Positions 27,293-36,819 are shown, counted from the first letter of the stretch. The stretch is 64,000 nucleotides of DNA from Sporofaciens musculi (GCF_009830285.1 NZ_WUQX01000003.1:1-64000); one strand, 5' to 3'. Notes: generated by a model not told the origin, from the letters alone. Made by a program: numbers and translations.

Positions 27293-27937
27293 ATGGGAAG
27301 AAGAAAAAAAGAACCGAGAGGCGTGCATCGGGAGAACATTGCCTCTGCTGCAGCCGTGCTTTTTATGGAAAAGGGAATTTCCCAGACATCTATGGATGAT
27401 ATTGCAAAAGCAGCAGGTTACAGTAAGGCAACGCTTTATGTGTATTTTGAAAGCAAGGAAGAAATTGTCAGCGTATTGGTATTGGGCAGCATGAAAAAGC
27501 TCTGCGCCTACATCTCATCTGCCATACAGCATCAGGAATCCACACGTTCAAAGTATGACCTTATCTGCAAGGAACTGGTACGGTACCAGGAAGAATATCC
27601 GTTCTATTTCAAAATGACGCTGGAAAAAATAAAGTTTCATTTTGAGAGCCAGGACTTCTATCCGGAGGAAAGGGAAACTTTTCAGGTGGGAGAAGAGATT
27701 AATGAAATGATAAAGACTGTTTTGATGTCCGGTATGGAAAAGGGCGACTTGCGGGCAGATTTAGACATTGCGCCTGTTTCGTTTTCCTGTTGGGGAATGT
27801 TGTCAGGGTTGATTCAGTTTACGGCAAGTAAAGCGGATTACATCAAACAGTCTATGGGATTATCCAAAGAACAATTTCTTCAATGTGGATTTGATATGAT
27901 CTACCAGTCTATTGCAGGTATGGAGGTAAAACAATGA
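27293..27937 (+). CDS. TetR/AcrR-family regulator
   Basis: The product is 214 residues. The N-terminal HTH is IASAAAVLFMEKGISQTSMD, then DIAKAAGYSKATLYVYFESK. The ligand-binding C domain (about residues 70-210) is variable. GGAGGGATT precedes the ATG. It heads an operon with an FMN reductase and an FMN-binding-domain protein through four-base overlaps, and a perfect operator lies upstream. It probably represses the operon until a ligand binds. Confidence 0.87.
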   Translation: MGRRKKEPRGVHRENIASAAAVLFMEKGISQTSMDDIAKAAGYSKATLYVYFESKEEIVSVLVLGSMKKLCAYISSAIQHQESTRSKYDLICKELVRYQEEYPFYFKMTLEKIKFHFESQDFYPEERETFQVGEEINEMIKTVLMSGMEKGDLRADLDIAPVSFSCWGMLSGLIQFTASKADYIKQSMGLSKEQFLQCGFDMIYQSIAGMEVKQ

Positions 27938-28503
27938 TCCAGAAGCAAGCGCTTGCGATTTTAGGGAGCCCTCATTCGGGTGGAATTACAGCAACTATGT
28001 TGAAACATTCTGTTAATGCTGCAGAAAGAGCGGGATATGCCGTTACCAAAATCAATTTATATGAAAAAAATCTTGCCTATTGTACAGGATGCAGGGCATG
28101 TTTAAAGAGAGAGCAATGTGTGCTGAAGGATGATATCCATGAAATTACTTCTCAGCTTGGGGCATGTCAGGTCGTGATCCTTGCTGCTCCCGTATATTGG
28201 GCAAATGTTCCGGCTCCTGTGAAAAATCTTTTTGACCGGTTGCTTGGAATTGCTATGGAAGAGACGAGAGCTTTCCCAAAACCAAGATTGTGCGGAAAGA
28301 AATATATGCTGCTGACCGCCTGTAATACCCCGGCTCCGTTTTCCTGGATATTCGGGCAAAGCAGAGGCGCAATCCGTAATATGGATGAATTTTTTAAAAC
28401 TGCCGGTATGAAACCAATGGGGAAAATCGTCTGTGCCAATACAGGAAAGAGGAAGGCCGTACCAGACCACATCTTGAGAAAGATTGAGAGGCGATTCAAA
28501 TGA
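27934..28503 (+). CDS. NADPH-dependent FMN reductase-family flavoprotein
   Basis: The product is 189 residues. ALAILGSPHSGGITATMLKH is the FMN-phosphate loop, YCTGCRACLKREQCVLKDD the cysteine motif, and AAPVYWANVPAPVKNLFDR the flavodoxin-like aromatic loop. It is translationally coupled to the TetR gene and to the following FMN-binding protein. It may supply reduced flavin for the latter or for quinone/drug reduction. This role is inferred. Confidence 0.78.
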   Translation: MIQKQALAILGSPHSGGITATMLKHSVNAAERAGYAVTKINLYEKNLAYCTGCRACLKREQCVLKDDIHEITSQLGACQVVILAAPVYWANVPAPVKNLFDRLLGIAMEETRAFPKPRLCGKKYMLLTACNTPAPFSWIFGQSRGAIRNMDEFFKTAGMKPMGKIVCANTGKRKAVPDHILRKIERRFK

Positions 28504-28907
28504 GACAACATAATAAAAAGTTGCTTGTAGGCGTTGCTGCCGCCGCAGTTTTTTTAGGACTGATTGCTCTGACAGTTTATTTAAAAAGTGTATGGGATTA
28601 TAAGCAGGCAGTACAGGAAATTTCTATTGGAGACGTCCGTATCAGTGATGTTGCCGACGGAGTTTATATTGGAGAATGCAATGTCAATTTCATTTATGCG
28701 AAGGTTGAAGTTACAGTACAAAATAAAGAGATTGAGAAGATCAGGATATTAGAGCATAAAAATGAACGCGGACAGGCGGCAGAGACGATTGTGGATCAGA
28801 TTGTTTCGGAACAGAAGATTGATGTGGATGCCATATCGGGTGCGACCAACTCAAGCAAGGTCATAAAGAAAGCTGTTGAAAATGCTCTGGAAAACGGTTT
28901 ACAATAA
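28500..28907 (+). CDS. membrane-anchored FMN-binding-domain protein
   Basis: The product is 135 residues. An N-terminal anchor (LLVGVAAAAVFLGLIALTVY) is followed by the FMN_bind domain: DGVYIGECNVNFIYAKVEVT and the C-terminal DVDAISGATNSSKVIKKAVE. SGATxSS is the covalent flavin-attachment signature seen in NqrC/RnfG-type domains, where the Thr carries FMN. It is probably an extracytoplasmic electron carrier that works with the reductase encoded just upstream. Confidence 0.82.
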   Translation: MRQHNKKLLVGVAAAAVFLGLIALTVYLKSVWDYKQAVQEISIGDVRISDVADGVYIGECNVNFIYAKVEVTVQNKEIEKIRILEHKNERGQAAETIVDQIVSEQKIDVDAISGATNSSKVIKKAVENALENGLQ

Positions 28908-28966
28908 ATTTTTCTGCTATCGTGAGGGAAAGCGCTGTCTAATGAGACAGGAGAACCGGATTAAAA

Positions 28967-29016
28967 ATGCCAAAAAAAGTCGAGACTATATTCTGGAACA
29001 ATGCTATACTGCGAAC
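28967..29016 (+). promoter_or_regulatory. promoter element shared with 34138 (copy A)
   Basis: ATGCCAAAAAAAGTCGAGA at 28967-28985 and AATGCTATACTGC at 29000-29012 match a site upstream of the ABC exporter at 34217, with the same spacing. TATACT serves as a -10. The two copies differ in the middle. The same regulator probably controls the UvrA-like gene and the exporter. Confidence 0.55.
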
Positions 29017-29042
29017 AGAAAATTTAAGAAAGGGGAACAGAT

Positions 29043-31296
29043 ATGCCGCATCAAGACAGCGTTATCATAAAGGGATTGTGCCAGAATAACCTGAAAAATA
29101 TTTCTCTTGAAATTCCAAAAGAAAAAATTATTGTATTTACCGGAGTTTCCGGTTCCGGAAAGTCCAGTATTGTATTTGATACGATTGCCGCAGAGAGCCA
29201 GCGGCAGATGAATGAAACATATACGGCATATATTCGGAGCAGGCTCCCCAAGTTTGAGAAGCCGAAAGCAGAGAAGATTGAAAATCTGTCTGCATCGGTC
29301 ATCATTGACCAGACAAGGCTTGGAGGGAATGCCCGGTCTACCGTAGGGACGATCAGCGATATGTATTCTGCCTTGCGTCTTCTCTATTCACGTATCGGGG
29401 AACCGTATGTGGGTACAGCTTCCTATTTTTCTTTCAATAATCCAAACGGGATGTGTCCGGAATGCTTTGGAATCGGTAAGGTGATGGAGCTTGATATTTT
29501 GCCGTTGATTGCAGAGGACAAGAGCTGGAATGAGGGGATGGTGGATCTCCCTACATTTCATGTGAATAACTGGTATTGGAAACAGTATATAGGAAGCGGT
29601 TTATTTGACCTTGAAAAAAAATGGCGTGATTATACGGAAGAGGAACGCAACCTCCTGCTATATGGCTCCAGGGAACAGGGCGGAGAGCGTGTGTCGAAGC
29701 AAGTAGAGGGAATCCATAATATGATGAGCCGCCTGCTTCTGAAACGTGACAATTCCGATATGAGCGAGACATCCATGAAACGTCTGGCAAATTATGTGCA
29801 TCCTCTGGAATGTCCGCTCTGTCATGGGAAACGCTTAAATTCTGCAGCGCTTTCCTGCAAAGTCGCAGGTTACAGCATTAACGAGATGTGCGGGATGGAG
29901 CTTACAGAGCTTCGGAAAGTGTTGGAAACCATTACAGATCCAAGGGGCAAGTCGATTGCAGAAGGGCTGGTTACAACTCTGAACCGGATGATCGACATTG
30001 GGCTTCCTTATCTTTCCCTGAACCGGGAGTCTGCCACTTTATCAGGCGGTGAGGCGCAGCGTCTTAAGCTTGTGCGGTATATGGGAAGTGCGCTTACCGG
30101 AATGACTTATATATTTGATGAGCCGAGTACCGGAATGCATCCGCGGGATGTCCACCGTATGACAAAATTGCTCTTGTCCTTGCGGGACAAGGGGAACAGT
30201 GTTTTGGTGGTGGAGCATGACAAGGATGTGATTTCCATTGCAGATGAAGTGATTGATATCGGACCGTTGGCGGGGAGAAAAGGCGGGGAAATCCTATATC
30301 AGGGAAGCTATACCGGGCTTTTGGATTCTGGCACTCTAACAGGTAATGCCATGAAAGCGTTGATACCATTGAAAGAAACGACCAGAAAACCGGAAGGGTT
30401 TCTTCCGGTCCGAAACGCAAATATCCATAACCTGAAGAATGTTTCCGCTGATATTCCATTAAATGTATTGACCGCTGTGACCGGTGTGGCGGGTTCGGGG
30501 AAGAGTTCGCTGATTCGTGATATTTTTGCGAAGCAGTATGAGGAACGGGTGATTTTAGTGGATCAGTCTCCGGTGACGGCCACAGGACGCTCTACGCCTG
30601 CAACTTTTTTTAGGATTTTTCGATGATATACGTAAACTGCTGGCGAAAGAGAACGGTGTAGGTGCAGGCTTGTTTTCCTTTAACAGTAAAGGGGCATGCC
30701 CGGACTGTAAAGGACGGGGAGTGATTGTGACAGAGCTGGTTTTCATGGATCCGGTGACGACCACCTGTGAGGCCTGCGGCGGCAGCCGGTACAGTGAAGA
30801 AGCCCTTTCGTATTCCTATCATGGAAAAAATATTGTGGATATTCTGGACATGAATGCGGAAGAAGCAGAAGAGTTTTTTTCAGGCTGTCCAAAGATTCGC
30901 AAAGCTGTACATGCTATGGTGGAGGTTGGGTTATCCTATCTATCATTGGGGCAGCCTCTGTCTACGTTATCCGGCGGAGAGCGCCAGAGGGTGAAACTGG
31001 CAAAATATCTGGATAAGAGAGGCAATATCTACGTGCTGGATGAACCGACAACGGGGCTTCATGCTTCGGATGTACAGGCAGTCATGGAGCTTTTGGACAG
31101 TTTTGTAAAGCGGGGCAATACGGTAATTGTGATAGAACACAATATGGATGTGGTAAAGCTGGCAGATTATGTGATTGACATCGGTCCGGATGGCGGAACA
31201 TCCGGAGGGGAAATTGTCTTTACCGGAACTCCGTCAGAGATGGCTTGGCATGGGAAAACGATTACGGCTGAATATTTACGGAGGTCTTTGCAATAA
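29043..31296 (+). pseudogene. UvrA-like ABC protein (drug-resistance type), one frameshift
   Basis: There are two ABC modules of the UvrA class. Module 1 has Walker A GVSGSGKSS, zinc-type cysteines CPECFGIGK and CPLCHGKR, signature LSGGEAQRLKL and Walker B YIFDEPSTGMHP. Module 2 has GVAGSGKSS, CPDCKGRG/CEACGG, LSGGERQRVKL and YVLDEPTTGLH. The restored length of about 750 residues is shorter than housekeeping UvrA (about 940), because the UvrB-binding insert is missing. This is the profile of DrrC/UvrA2-like proteins linked to intercalator resistance. The only lesion is a T7 run at 30605-30611, where six Ts restore FLGFFDDIRKLLAKENG. Sequencing error is likely. Confidence 0.8.
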
Positions 31297-31317
31297 ATCG
31301 AGTGTTTTACCTGGCCG

Positions 31318-31374
31318 GAATCTAGTACAGCATTGCATAATTAACAGTGAATTCTGCGAGGTTGTACTAGATTC
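31318..31374 (+). repeat. 11-bp inverted repeat in the intergenic gap
   Basis: GAATCTAGTAC at 31318-31328 and its exact complement at 31364-31374 lie between the UvrA-like gene and the AraC gene. There is no T run, so it is not a clear terminator. It could be an operator for the AraC gene. Confidence 0.4.
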
Positions 31375-31443
31375 ATTAACTGTATGGTTTTTGAATCTGG
31401 ATTCTGACAGGGTGGAGCATTAGCAGTATATCAGGAGGGCGGT

Positions 31444-32352
31444 ATGAACGAACAAATGGAGGCTGTTCAGAGGATGCAGGAATATATTGAGGGACATTTG
31501 GAAGAAGAACTTACATTAACTCAACTTTCGGAAGTTTCGCTCTATTCCCCATGGCATTCCTACCGGCTGTTTAAGAATTATCTGGGGGCAACTCCGGCGG
31601 AATATATTCGGAAGCTGCGTCTTACACGTTCCGCTATGCGGCTGAAGCAGGAGCAGTGTCTTGTTTCAGATGTAGCTTATGAGTGCGGCTTTGGCAGTGT
31701 GGACGGATATACACGAGCCTTTTACAAAGAATTTGGCTGTAATCCAGGAGACTATGTAAAGGACCCGGTTCCTATTGCGCTTTTTATCCCTTATGGCGTG
31801 AAATTCAAAGAATTAAGGAAGGATGTTGTTGATATGGAAAATTTGCAGAGTGTTTTTGTACAGGTAATCCGAAAGCCAGAGCGCAAGGCAATCATCAAGC
31901 GGGGTATTTGCGCAGAGGATTATTTTGATTACTGCAGCGAGGTAAACTGTGACATATGGGGAATTCTCACGAGTATGGATTCTCTCTGCGGGGAGCCCGT
32001 CTGCCTTTGGCTGCCTGAAAGATTTAAGACGCCGGGTACGTCTACTTATGTACAGGGGGTAGAAGTGGAGTCAGACTATGCAGGTGGGATCCCGGAAGGA
32101 TTTGATATCATTTCCCTGCCTGCTTCGGAGTATCTGGTTTTTCAGGGTGAGCCGTTCAGGGAGGAAGATTATTCCCAGGCAATCCTTTCCGTACAGTATT
32201 CTATGAACCAATATGATCCGGCAGTGATTGGTTACGAATGGGATGACGATAGCCCACGTATCCAGCTGGAACCGCGGGGGGAACGGGGATATATAGAATT
32301 GCGTGCAATTAAGGCGCTTAATGTGCATTGTCAGAGCGATAGAATAAAGTAA
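31444..32352 (+). CDS. AraC-family regulator with GyrI-like effector domain
   Basis: The product is 302 residues. The N-terminal double HTH runs MQEYIEGHLEEELTLTQLSE and SYRLFKNYLGATPAEYIRKL, then VSDVAYECGFGSVDGYTRAF. The C-terminal about 160 residues form a GyrI-like effector-binding domain ending EPRGERGYIELRAIKALNVH. This is the Rob/MarA-like arrangement with a drug-binding module. GGAGGGCGGT precedes the ATG. It is a candidate activator of the twin promoters at 28967 and 34138. Confidence 0.82.
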   Translation: MNEQMEAVQRMQEYIEGHLEEELTLTQLSEVSLYSPWHSYRLFKNYLGATPAEYIRKLRLTRSAMRLKQEQCLVSDVAYECGFGSVDGYTRAFYKEFGCNPGDYVKDPVPIALFIPYGVKFKELRKDVVDMENLQSVFVQVIRKPERKAIIKRGICAEDYFDYCSEVNCDIWGILTSMDSLCGEPVCLWLPERFKTPGTSTYVQGVEVESDYAGGIPEGFDIISLPASEYLVFQGEPFREEDYSQAILSVQYSMNQYDPAVIGYEWDDDSPRIQLEPRGERGYIELRAIKALNVHCQSDRIK

Positions 32353-32364
32353 ATATCTAAGATT

Positions 32365-33297
32365 CTAATTATCATATAGGGCAACTATATTATGTACTTT
32401 ATATTTTATTTTTTCACGGATATGTAAAGGTTCCAGACATTCGCACTTATCGCCAAAACTTAGAAGTATATCATAGTAGTAGTCTCTATCAATAAAGGGG
32501 AAGTCTACAATGTAATATTCATCGTCATCTGGCGTAAAGTGTTCATAAGCGCAGAAGTCAAGTACTCTGTCCATTATAGATTTATGGATACGGATTTTGA
32601 TTTCTATTTGCAGTGTTTCCACAATTTCTGCGATGTCTAAAATAGGTTTTTGATAAGCCCGTGGAACAAAAGTATCTTTTTTCATTTGCAAATCTGTCAT
32701 GCGAGACAATCGAAATAAGCGGTAATCATTTCTGCTATAACAGTATCCTTGAAAATACCAATGATTGCTTTTTAGTACAAGCTGATATGGTTCGACTGTT
32801 CGTGTTGTTTTATTTCCATGACGATCTATATAACTAAAGGAAATTGCCCTGTTTTCCTGCAAAGCAGTTTTTATAATTTCCAAATACGATTGAGTATTTC
32901 TGTTGCTTACCCACGGGCTCAGATCTATACATATTTGGTTCACTTTTAGCTCTATATCTTTCGCTCTGTCGGCAGGAATAAAACTTTTGACTTTTGCCAA
33001 AGCGTGTATCAATTCATCCCCCCGAACTATATTGTAAAGGTTGGAAAGGCCCATCAAAAGTGCTGAGAGGTCATCCGCCGAAAAAACCTTTTTATCAACC
33101 TTATAATCTGGCATAATTTCAAATCCTCCGCCTACTCCTGATGTAGAACGGATAGGAATACCTGCCATGCTAATTGTGTCTATATCGCGGTATATTGTGC
33201 GGGGCGAGACTTCAAACGTATCTGCTAACTTCTGTGCGCTTACCCTCTTTTTTTCAAGGAGTATCATAATAATACTAACAAGTCTATCTACTTTCAT
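32365..33297 (-). CDS. YafY-type WYL-domain transcriptional regulator
   Basis: The product is 310 residues starting MKVDRLVSIIMILLEKKRVS, with a DeoR-like winged helix (QKLADTFEVSPRTIYRDIDT). The WYL domain begins near residue 138 (ENRAISFSYIDRHGNKTTRT, then VEPYQLVLKSNHWYFQGYC), and a C-terminal WCX part follows. AAAGGCGG upstream of this ATG decides it over the one 18 bases further out. It is divergent from a DJ-1/PfpI gene with a gap of about 116 bases, so it probably controls that gene. It is intact. Confidence 0.85.
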   Translation of the reverse strand: MKVDRLVSIIMILLEKKRVSAQKLADTFEVSPRTIYRDIDTISMAGIPIRSTSGVGGGFEIMPDYKVDKKVFSADDLSALLMGLSNLYNIVRGDELIHALAKVKSFIPADRAKDIELKVNQICIDLSPWVSNRNTQSYLEIIKTALQENRAISFSYIDRHGNKTTRTVEPYQLVLKSNHWYFQGYCYSRNDYRLFRLSRMTDLQMKKDTFVPRAYQKPILDIAEIVETLQIEIKIRIHKSIMDRVLDFCAYEHFTPDDDEYYIVDFPFIDRDYYYDILLSFGDKCECLEPLHIREKIKYKVHNIVALYDN

Positions 33298-33413
33298 TCG
33301 AGAGCCGCCTTTCAAATTCTTTTATTATCACATAAATGCTGACATAATGATGTCAACAATTACATGATACAATAAGGGAGCAGACTAATCAACTATGAAG
33401 ATGGAGGAGATTT

Positions 33414-34049
33414 ATGTTTACGATCTATGTCTATACTCTTGACACTATGGCAGACTGGGAAATAGGGTACGTTACCGCGGAATTAAATTCTGGTCGATTC
33501 TTCAAAAAGGATGCACCAGACGTATCGGTCAAAACGGTCGGTATTTCAAAAGAGCCCATAAAAACAATGGGCGGTCTTAACATTATTCCAGATTGTGTAA
33601 TTGATAATATTGTGATGAATGATAAGAGTGTTCTACTGTTGCCAGGGGGAAACACCTGGGATGATCCGAAACATGGTGCTATTATCAAGAAAGCGACTGA
33701 GCTACTTTCTGTGGGTGCTACTGTGTGCGCTATCTGTGGCGCTACTGTTGCTCTGGCCCGCGCAGGACTGCTAGATCAGCGCCCGCACACAAGCAACGGA
33801 GCAGGGTTTCTTGAAATGTTTTGCCCCAACTATAAAGGGACAGATTGCTTTGTGGACAAGCTTTCTGTTGTGGGTGACAATCTCATTACCGCAAGTGCAT
33901 CTGGAGCCTTGCTGTGGGCAAAGCAGATTATTGAGCACTTAGGCGTTTTTAGACCCGACACGCTGGAAGAATGGTATGCGTATTTTAATACTGGCGAGAC
34001 ACAACATTTCTTTGCGCTTATGCAAACACTACCAAAGGCTAATAAGTAA
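33414..34049 (+). CDS. DJ-1/PfpI-family protein
   Basis: The product is 211 residues. VLLLPGGNTWDDPKHGAIIK is the class I glutaminase-like strand-loop. The nucleophile elbow is ATVCAICGATVALARAGLLD, with the cysteine in AICGA. HTSNGAGFLEMF and DNLITASASGALLWAKQIIE complete the fold. It resembles YoaZ/stress chaperone-deglycase relatives. GGAGGAG precedes the ATG. Divergent from the WYL regulator, it is its probable target. Confidence 0.82.
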   Translation: MFTIYVYTLDTMADWEIGYVTAELNSGRFFKKDAPDVSVKTVGISKEPIKTMGGLNIIPDCVIDNIVMNDKSVLLLPGGNTWDDPKHGAIIKKATELLSVGATVCAICGATVALARAGLLDQRPHTSNGAGFLEMFCPNYKGTDCFVDKLSVVGDNLITASASGALLWAKQIIEHLGVFRPDTLEEWYAYFNTGETQHFFALMQTLPKANK

Positions 34050-34137
34050 CATCAATCTGCCCAGCGGCAGAAAAGAAATTTCCACCATAACTTATCTCAT
34101 ACAAGCTCCATCAGCTGAAAAGCGCGGCACCTCAAAT

Positions 34138-34193
34138 ATGCCAAAAAAAGTCGAGAAGATATTTCCGGGTAATGCTATACTGCAATCTGAAAA
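34138..34193 (+). promoter_or_regulatory. promoter element shared with 28967 (copy B)
   Basis: ATGCCAAAAAAAGTCGAGA at 34138-34156 is identical over 19 bases to the element at 28967, and AATGCTATACTGC at 34171-34183 repeats its second half. It lies 24 bases before the GAGAGGAG of the ABC ATPase gene, with TATACT as a -10. Confidence 0.55.
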
Positions 34194-34216
34194 CAGGAGT
34201 AAGAGAGGAGATAAAA

Positions 34217-34948
34217 ATGAGAAAAGCGAAAGAAGCCATCAGAGTAAGCGGCCTTACAAAAATTTATAACGGGAAAAAGGTATTGGACGGCTTGAATCTT
34301 TCCGTTAAGAATGGCACAGTCTTTGGGCTGCTGGGAGCAAATGGAGCAGGGAAAAGTACAACGATTGAATGTATCTTAGGAACCAGGCGGGCCGAACAAG
34401 GGACAGCGCTTGTATTGGGACGTGACCCAGGAAAAGAACGCCGGGCACTGTTCCAAAAGGTAGGCGTCCAGTTTCAAGAAGGAGATTATCAGCCAGAGAT
34501 TAAAGTTTCCGAAATATGCGAGGAAATAGCATGTTTATATGACAGCCCGTCAGACTGGAGGGAACTCTGTGAGCGGTTTGGAATTGGCGATAAGCTGAAA
34601 AATGCGGTAAAAAGTCTGTCAGGGGGTGAACGTCAGAGGTTGTTTATTGCCTTGGCGCTTATCCCGGCGCCGGAGCTGGTTTTCTTAGACGAGCTTACAA
34701 CGGGGCTTGATGCGAAGGCAAGGAGGACAGTGTGGAAGATTCTGGAGGATTTAAAAGCGCAGGGGCTGACTATTTTTCTTACATCGCATTTTATGGATGA
34801 GGTGGAAGCGCTCTGTGATGAGGTCTGTATCCTGAAAAAAGGTAAGACGGTGTTTTATGGAACAATAGAGCAGGCAAAAGAGCAAAGCGGATGTGAAAAA
34901 TTTGAGGATGCTTATTTAAAATTTTCAGATGAGGAGGCAGATGCATGA
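34217..34948 (+). CDS. ABC-2 exporter, ATP-binding subunit
   Basis: The product is 243 residues: Walker A GANGAGKSTT, signature LSGGERQRLFIAL, Walker B LVFLDELTTGLDA (DEL where most have DEP), H-loop TSHFMDE. GAGAGGAG lies before the ATG. Upstream codons are open but carry the promoter. It overlaps the permease gene by four bases. This belongs to the DrrA/NodI-like class of drug or lipid exporters. Confidence 0.86.
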   Translation: MRKAKEAIRVSGLTKIYNGKKVLDGLNLSVKNGTVFGLLGANGAGKSTTIECILGTRRAEQGTALVLGRDPGKERRALFQKVGVQFQEGDYQPEIKVSEICEEIACLYDSPSDWRELCERFGIGDKLKNAVKSLSGGERQRLFIALALIPAPELVFLDELTTGLDAKARRTVWKILEDLKAQGLTIFLTSHFMDEVEALCDEVCILKKGKTVFYGTIEQAKEQSGCEKFEDAYLKFSDEEADA

Positions 34949-35688
34949 GGACTTTTACAAATCTTTTGAAAACAGAACTAAAATTGAATATCCGAAATAT
35001 GAATATGGTTATTTTTGCGGTGATTATGCCGGTAGTAGTACTGGTTGTCCTTGGGATTATTTATCAGTCCAGGCCGGCATATCCCGGAGCAGAGTATACG
35101 TTTCTGGAGCAGTCTATGAGTGCGGTGTGTACCATATCTATTTGTGCCGGAGGCCTTATGGGTCTGCCGATTGTGGTATCGGAATATCGGGAACGTAAAA
35201 TCCTGAAACGTTTTCAGGTGACTCCTGTGAGCCCGGTCATGCTTCTCGTTGTAGAATTTACGATTTATGTATTGTATGCCCTTGTTTCTATGGTTCTTCT
35301 CTTTCCGGCCGCTGCATGCTTCTGGGGAGTGGCGTTTCGTGGGAGTTGGCCTGCCTTTATTGGGAGTTGGTTTCTTACATTGATTTCTACCTTAAGTATC
35401 GGCATGATGGTAGGCGGGATTGCAAAAGATACGAAAATAGCCAGCGTTATAGCCAGTATCCTGTATTTCCCTATGTTGATATTTTCAGGAGCAACTGTAC
35501 CGTTTGAGGTAATGCCAAAGATGCTGCAGAAGATTGTCGGATTGTTTCCTTTGACACAGGGGATACAGCTTATGAAAGCGGCATCACTGGGGCTGGCTGT
35601 TGATAACCTGTGGCTGCCGGTAGCGGTCATGGGGGCTGTTGCTATTGTTTGCACGGGAATTGCGGTGAAGTGCTTTCAGTGGGAATAA
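34945..35688 (+). CDS. ABC-2 exporter, permease subunit
   Basis: The product is 247 residues with six helices: NMVIFAVIMPVVVLVVLGII, CTISICAGGLMGLPIVVSEY (with the EYRERKILKRFQVTPVSP loop typical of DrrB-type permeases), VYALVSMVLLFPAAACFWGV and three more to the end. It pairs with the ATPase at 34217. The promoter at 34138 links it to the UvrA-like resistance gene. Confidence 0.84.
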   Translation: MRTFTNLLKTELKLNIRNMNMVIFAVIMPVVVLVVLGIIYQSRPAYPGAEYTFLEQSMSAVCTISICAGGLMGLPIVVSEYRERKILKRFQVTPVSPVMLLVVEFTIYVLYALVSMVLLFPAAACFWGVAFRGSWPAFIGSWFLTLISTLSIGMMVGGIAKDTKIASVIASILYFPMLIFSGATVPFEVMPKMLQKIVGLFPLTQGIQLMKAASLGLAVDNLWLPVAVMGAVAIVCTGIAVKCFQWE

Positions 35689-35792
35689 ACATTAGCAAAA
35701 TATAATCAGTGATTCTGACTATAGGGACTGCGGTGTATAAATGACAGCTATTTGAGGAAAAATAAAATATCTCTCAATGGAGGACAGAATTT

Positions 35793-36638
35793 ATGCGTAA
35801 TTTTTTTTATGGATGGTATTTTAAATGTCAGTCTGCGACTCAGACGCTGGCAGTTATACCGGCAGTCCACAAGTCAGAACAAAAGAAATTTTGTTCCATT
35901 CAGATCATTACAGAACATCATTCATGGAAAGTTGATTTCCCTGTTGCTGCATTTCATCGGACAGGAGAGGATATTCGGATAGGACAAAATCGCTTTGGAA
36001 AGAGAGGAATCCTTTTGGCAATACATACGCCAGAGTTAAATATAAATGGAAAATCGCATTTTGGACCGATTTTTCCTTTAAAATATGATATTATGGGGCC
36101 ATTTTCCGTACTGCCTTTTCTAGAATGCCGGCATAGTGTGCAAAGCATGCGGCATTTTGTTCAAGGCAGGGTGTACGTTAATGGCCAGGAATATTTGTTT
36201 CAGGATGCATTCGGATATTGGGAGGGTGACCAGGGATGTTCATTTCCTAAAGAATATGTGTGGACACAGTGCGGTTTCCCGGACGGGTCGCTGATGTTAT
36301 CTGTGGCCGATGTTCCCGTTGCAGGGTTTCGTTTTCGCGGCGTCATAGGTGTTGTGTTATGGAAGGGCAGAGAATATCGGCTGGCAACTTATTTGGGGGC
36401 AAGAGCAGTACAGGCTCAGAATGGGAAACTTCGAATTGTTCAGGGAGATTTGGAGTTAGAAGCAAGATTGCTGGAGGGAGTCAAGCGCCCTCTTAAAGCT
36501 CCTGCTAATGGAGACATGACGAGGACGATTCACGAAAGCGCGGCTTGCCAGGCATTTTACAGATTTCGGAAGGGAGAACATATTTTCTTTTCCTTTAAGA
36601 CAGACAGGGCTTCTTTTGAATATGAATTATCGAAGTAA
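35793..36638 (+). CDS. tocopherol cyclase-like protein
   Basis: The product is 281 residues. YGWYFKCQSATQTLAVIPAV, GYWEGDQGCSFPKEYVWTQC and VAGFRFRGVIGVVLWKGREY match the tocopherol-cyclase-like (lipocalin-type beta-barrel) family, in which the WYFK and WEGDxGxSFP motifs are conserved. In gut Firmicutes these proteins have no known tocopherol link. AATGGAGG precedes the ATG. It is monocistronic, with a terminator after the stop. Confidence 0.75.
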   Translation: MRNFFYGWYFKCQSATQTLAVIPAVHKSEQKKFCSIQIITEHHSWKVDFPVAAFHRTGEDIRIGQNRFGKRGILLAIHTPELNINGKSHFGPIFPLKYDIMGPFSVLPFLECRHSVQSMRHFVQGRVYVNGQEYLFQDAFGYWEGDQGCSFPKEYVWTQCGFPDGSLMLSVADVPVAGFRFRGVIGVVLWKGREYRLATYLGARAVQAQNGKLRIVQGDLELEARLLEGVKRPLKAPANGDMTRTIHESAACQAFYRFRKGEHIFFSFKTDRASFEYELSK

Positions 36639-36645
36639 ATGTTGG

Positions 36646-36675
36646 TTGCCAGCGGATTTTCCGTTGGCAATTTTG
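36646..36675 (+). terminator. rho-independent terminator
   Basis: TTGCCAGCGG at 36646-36655 pairs with CCGTTGGCAA at 36661-36670 (one G-T pair), followed by TTTTGC. It is the end of the cyclase-like gene. Confidence 0.65.
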
Positions 36676-36819
36676 CTTTGGCTTTCAGATTAAGCATTCA
36701 CCTTACATTTTTGTAAGAAAATATCCCATGAGAATAAAATTGCTCTTAGTATTTGTTGCCGTTTCCCATCGTCAATACGTTATATCAAAGCATTATATAT
36801 CGTCTATGCTCGTATATTA

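Noticed and set aside
29043..31296. Housekeeping UvrA
   Set aside because: It is too short, lacks the UvrB-binding insert and sits in a resistance context.
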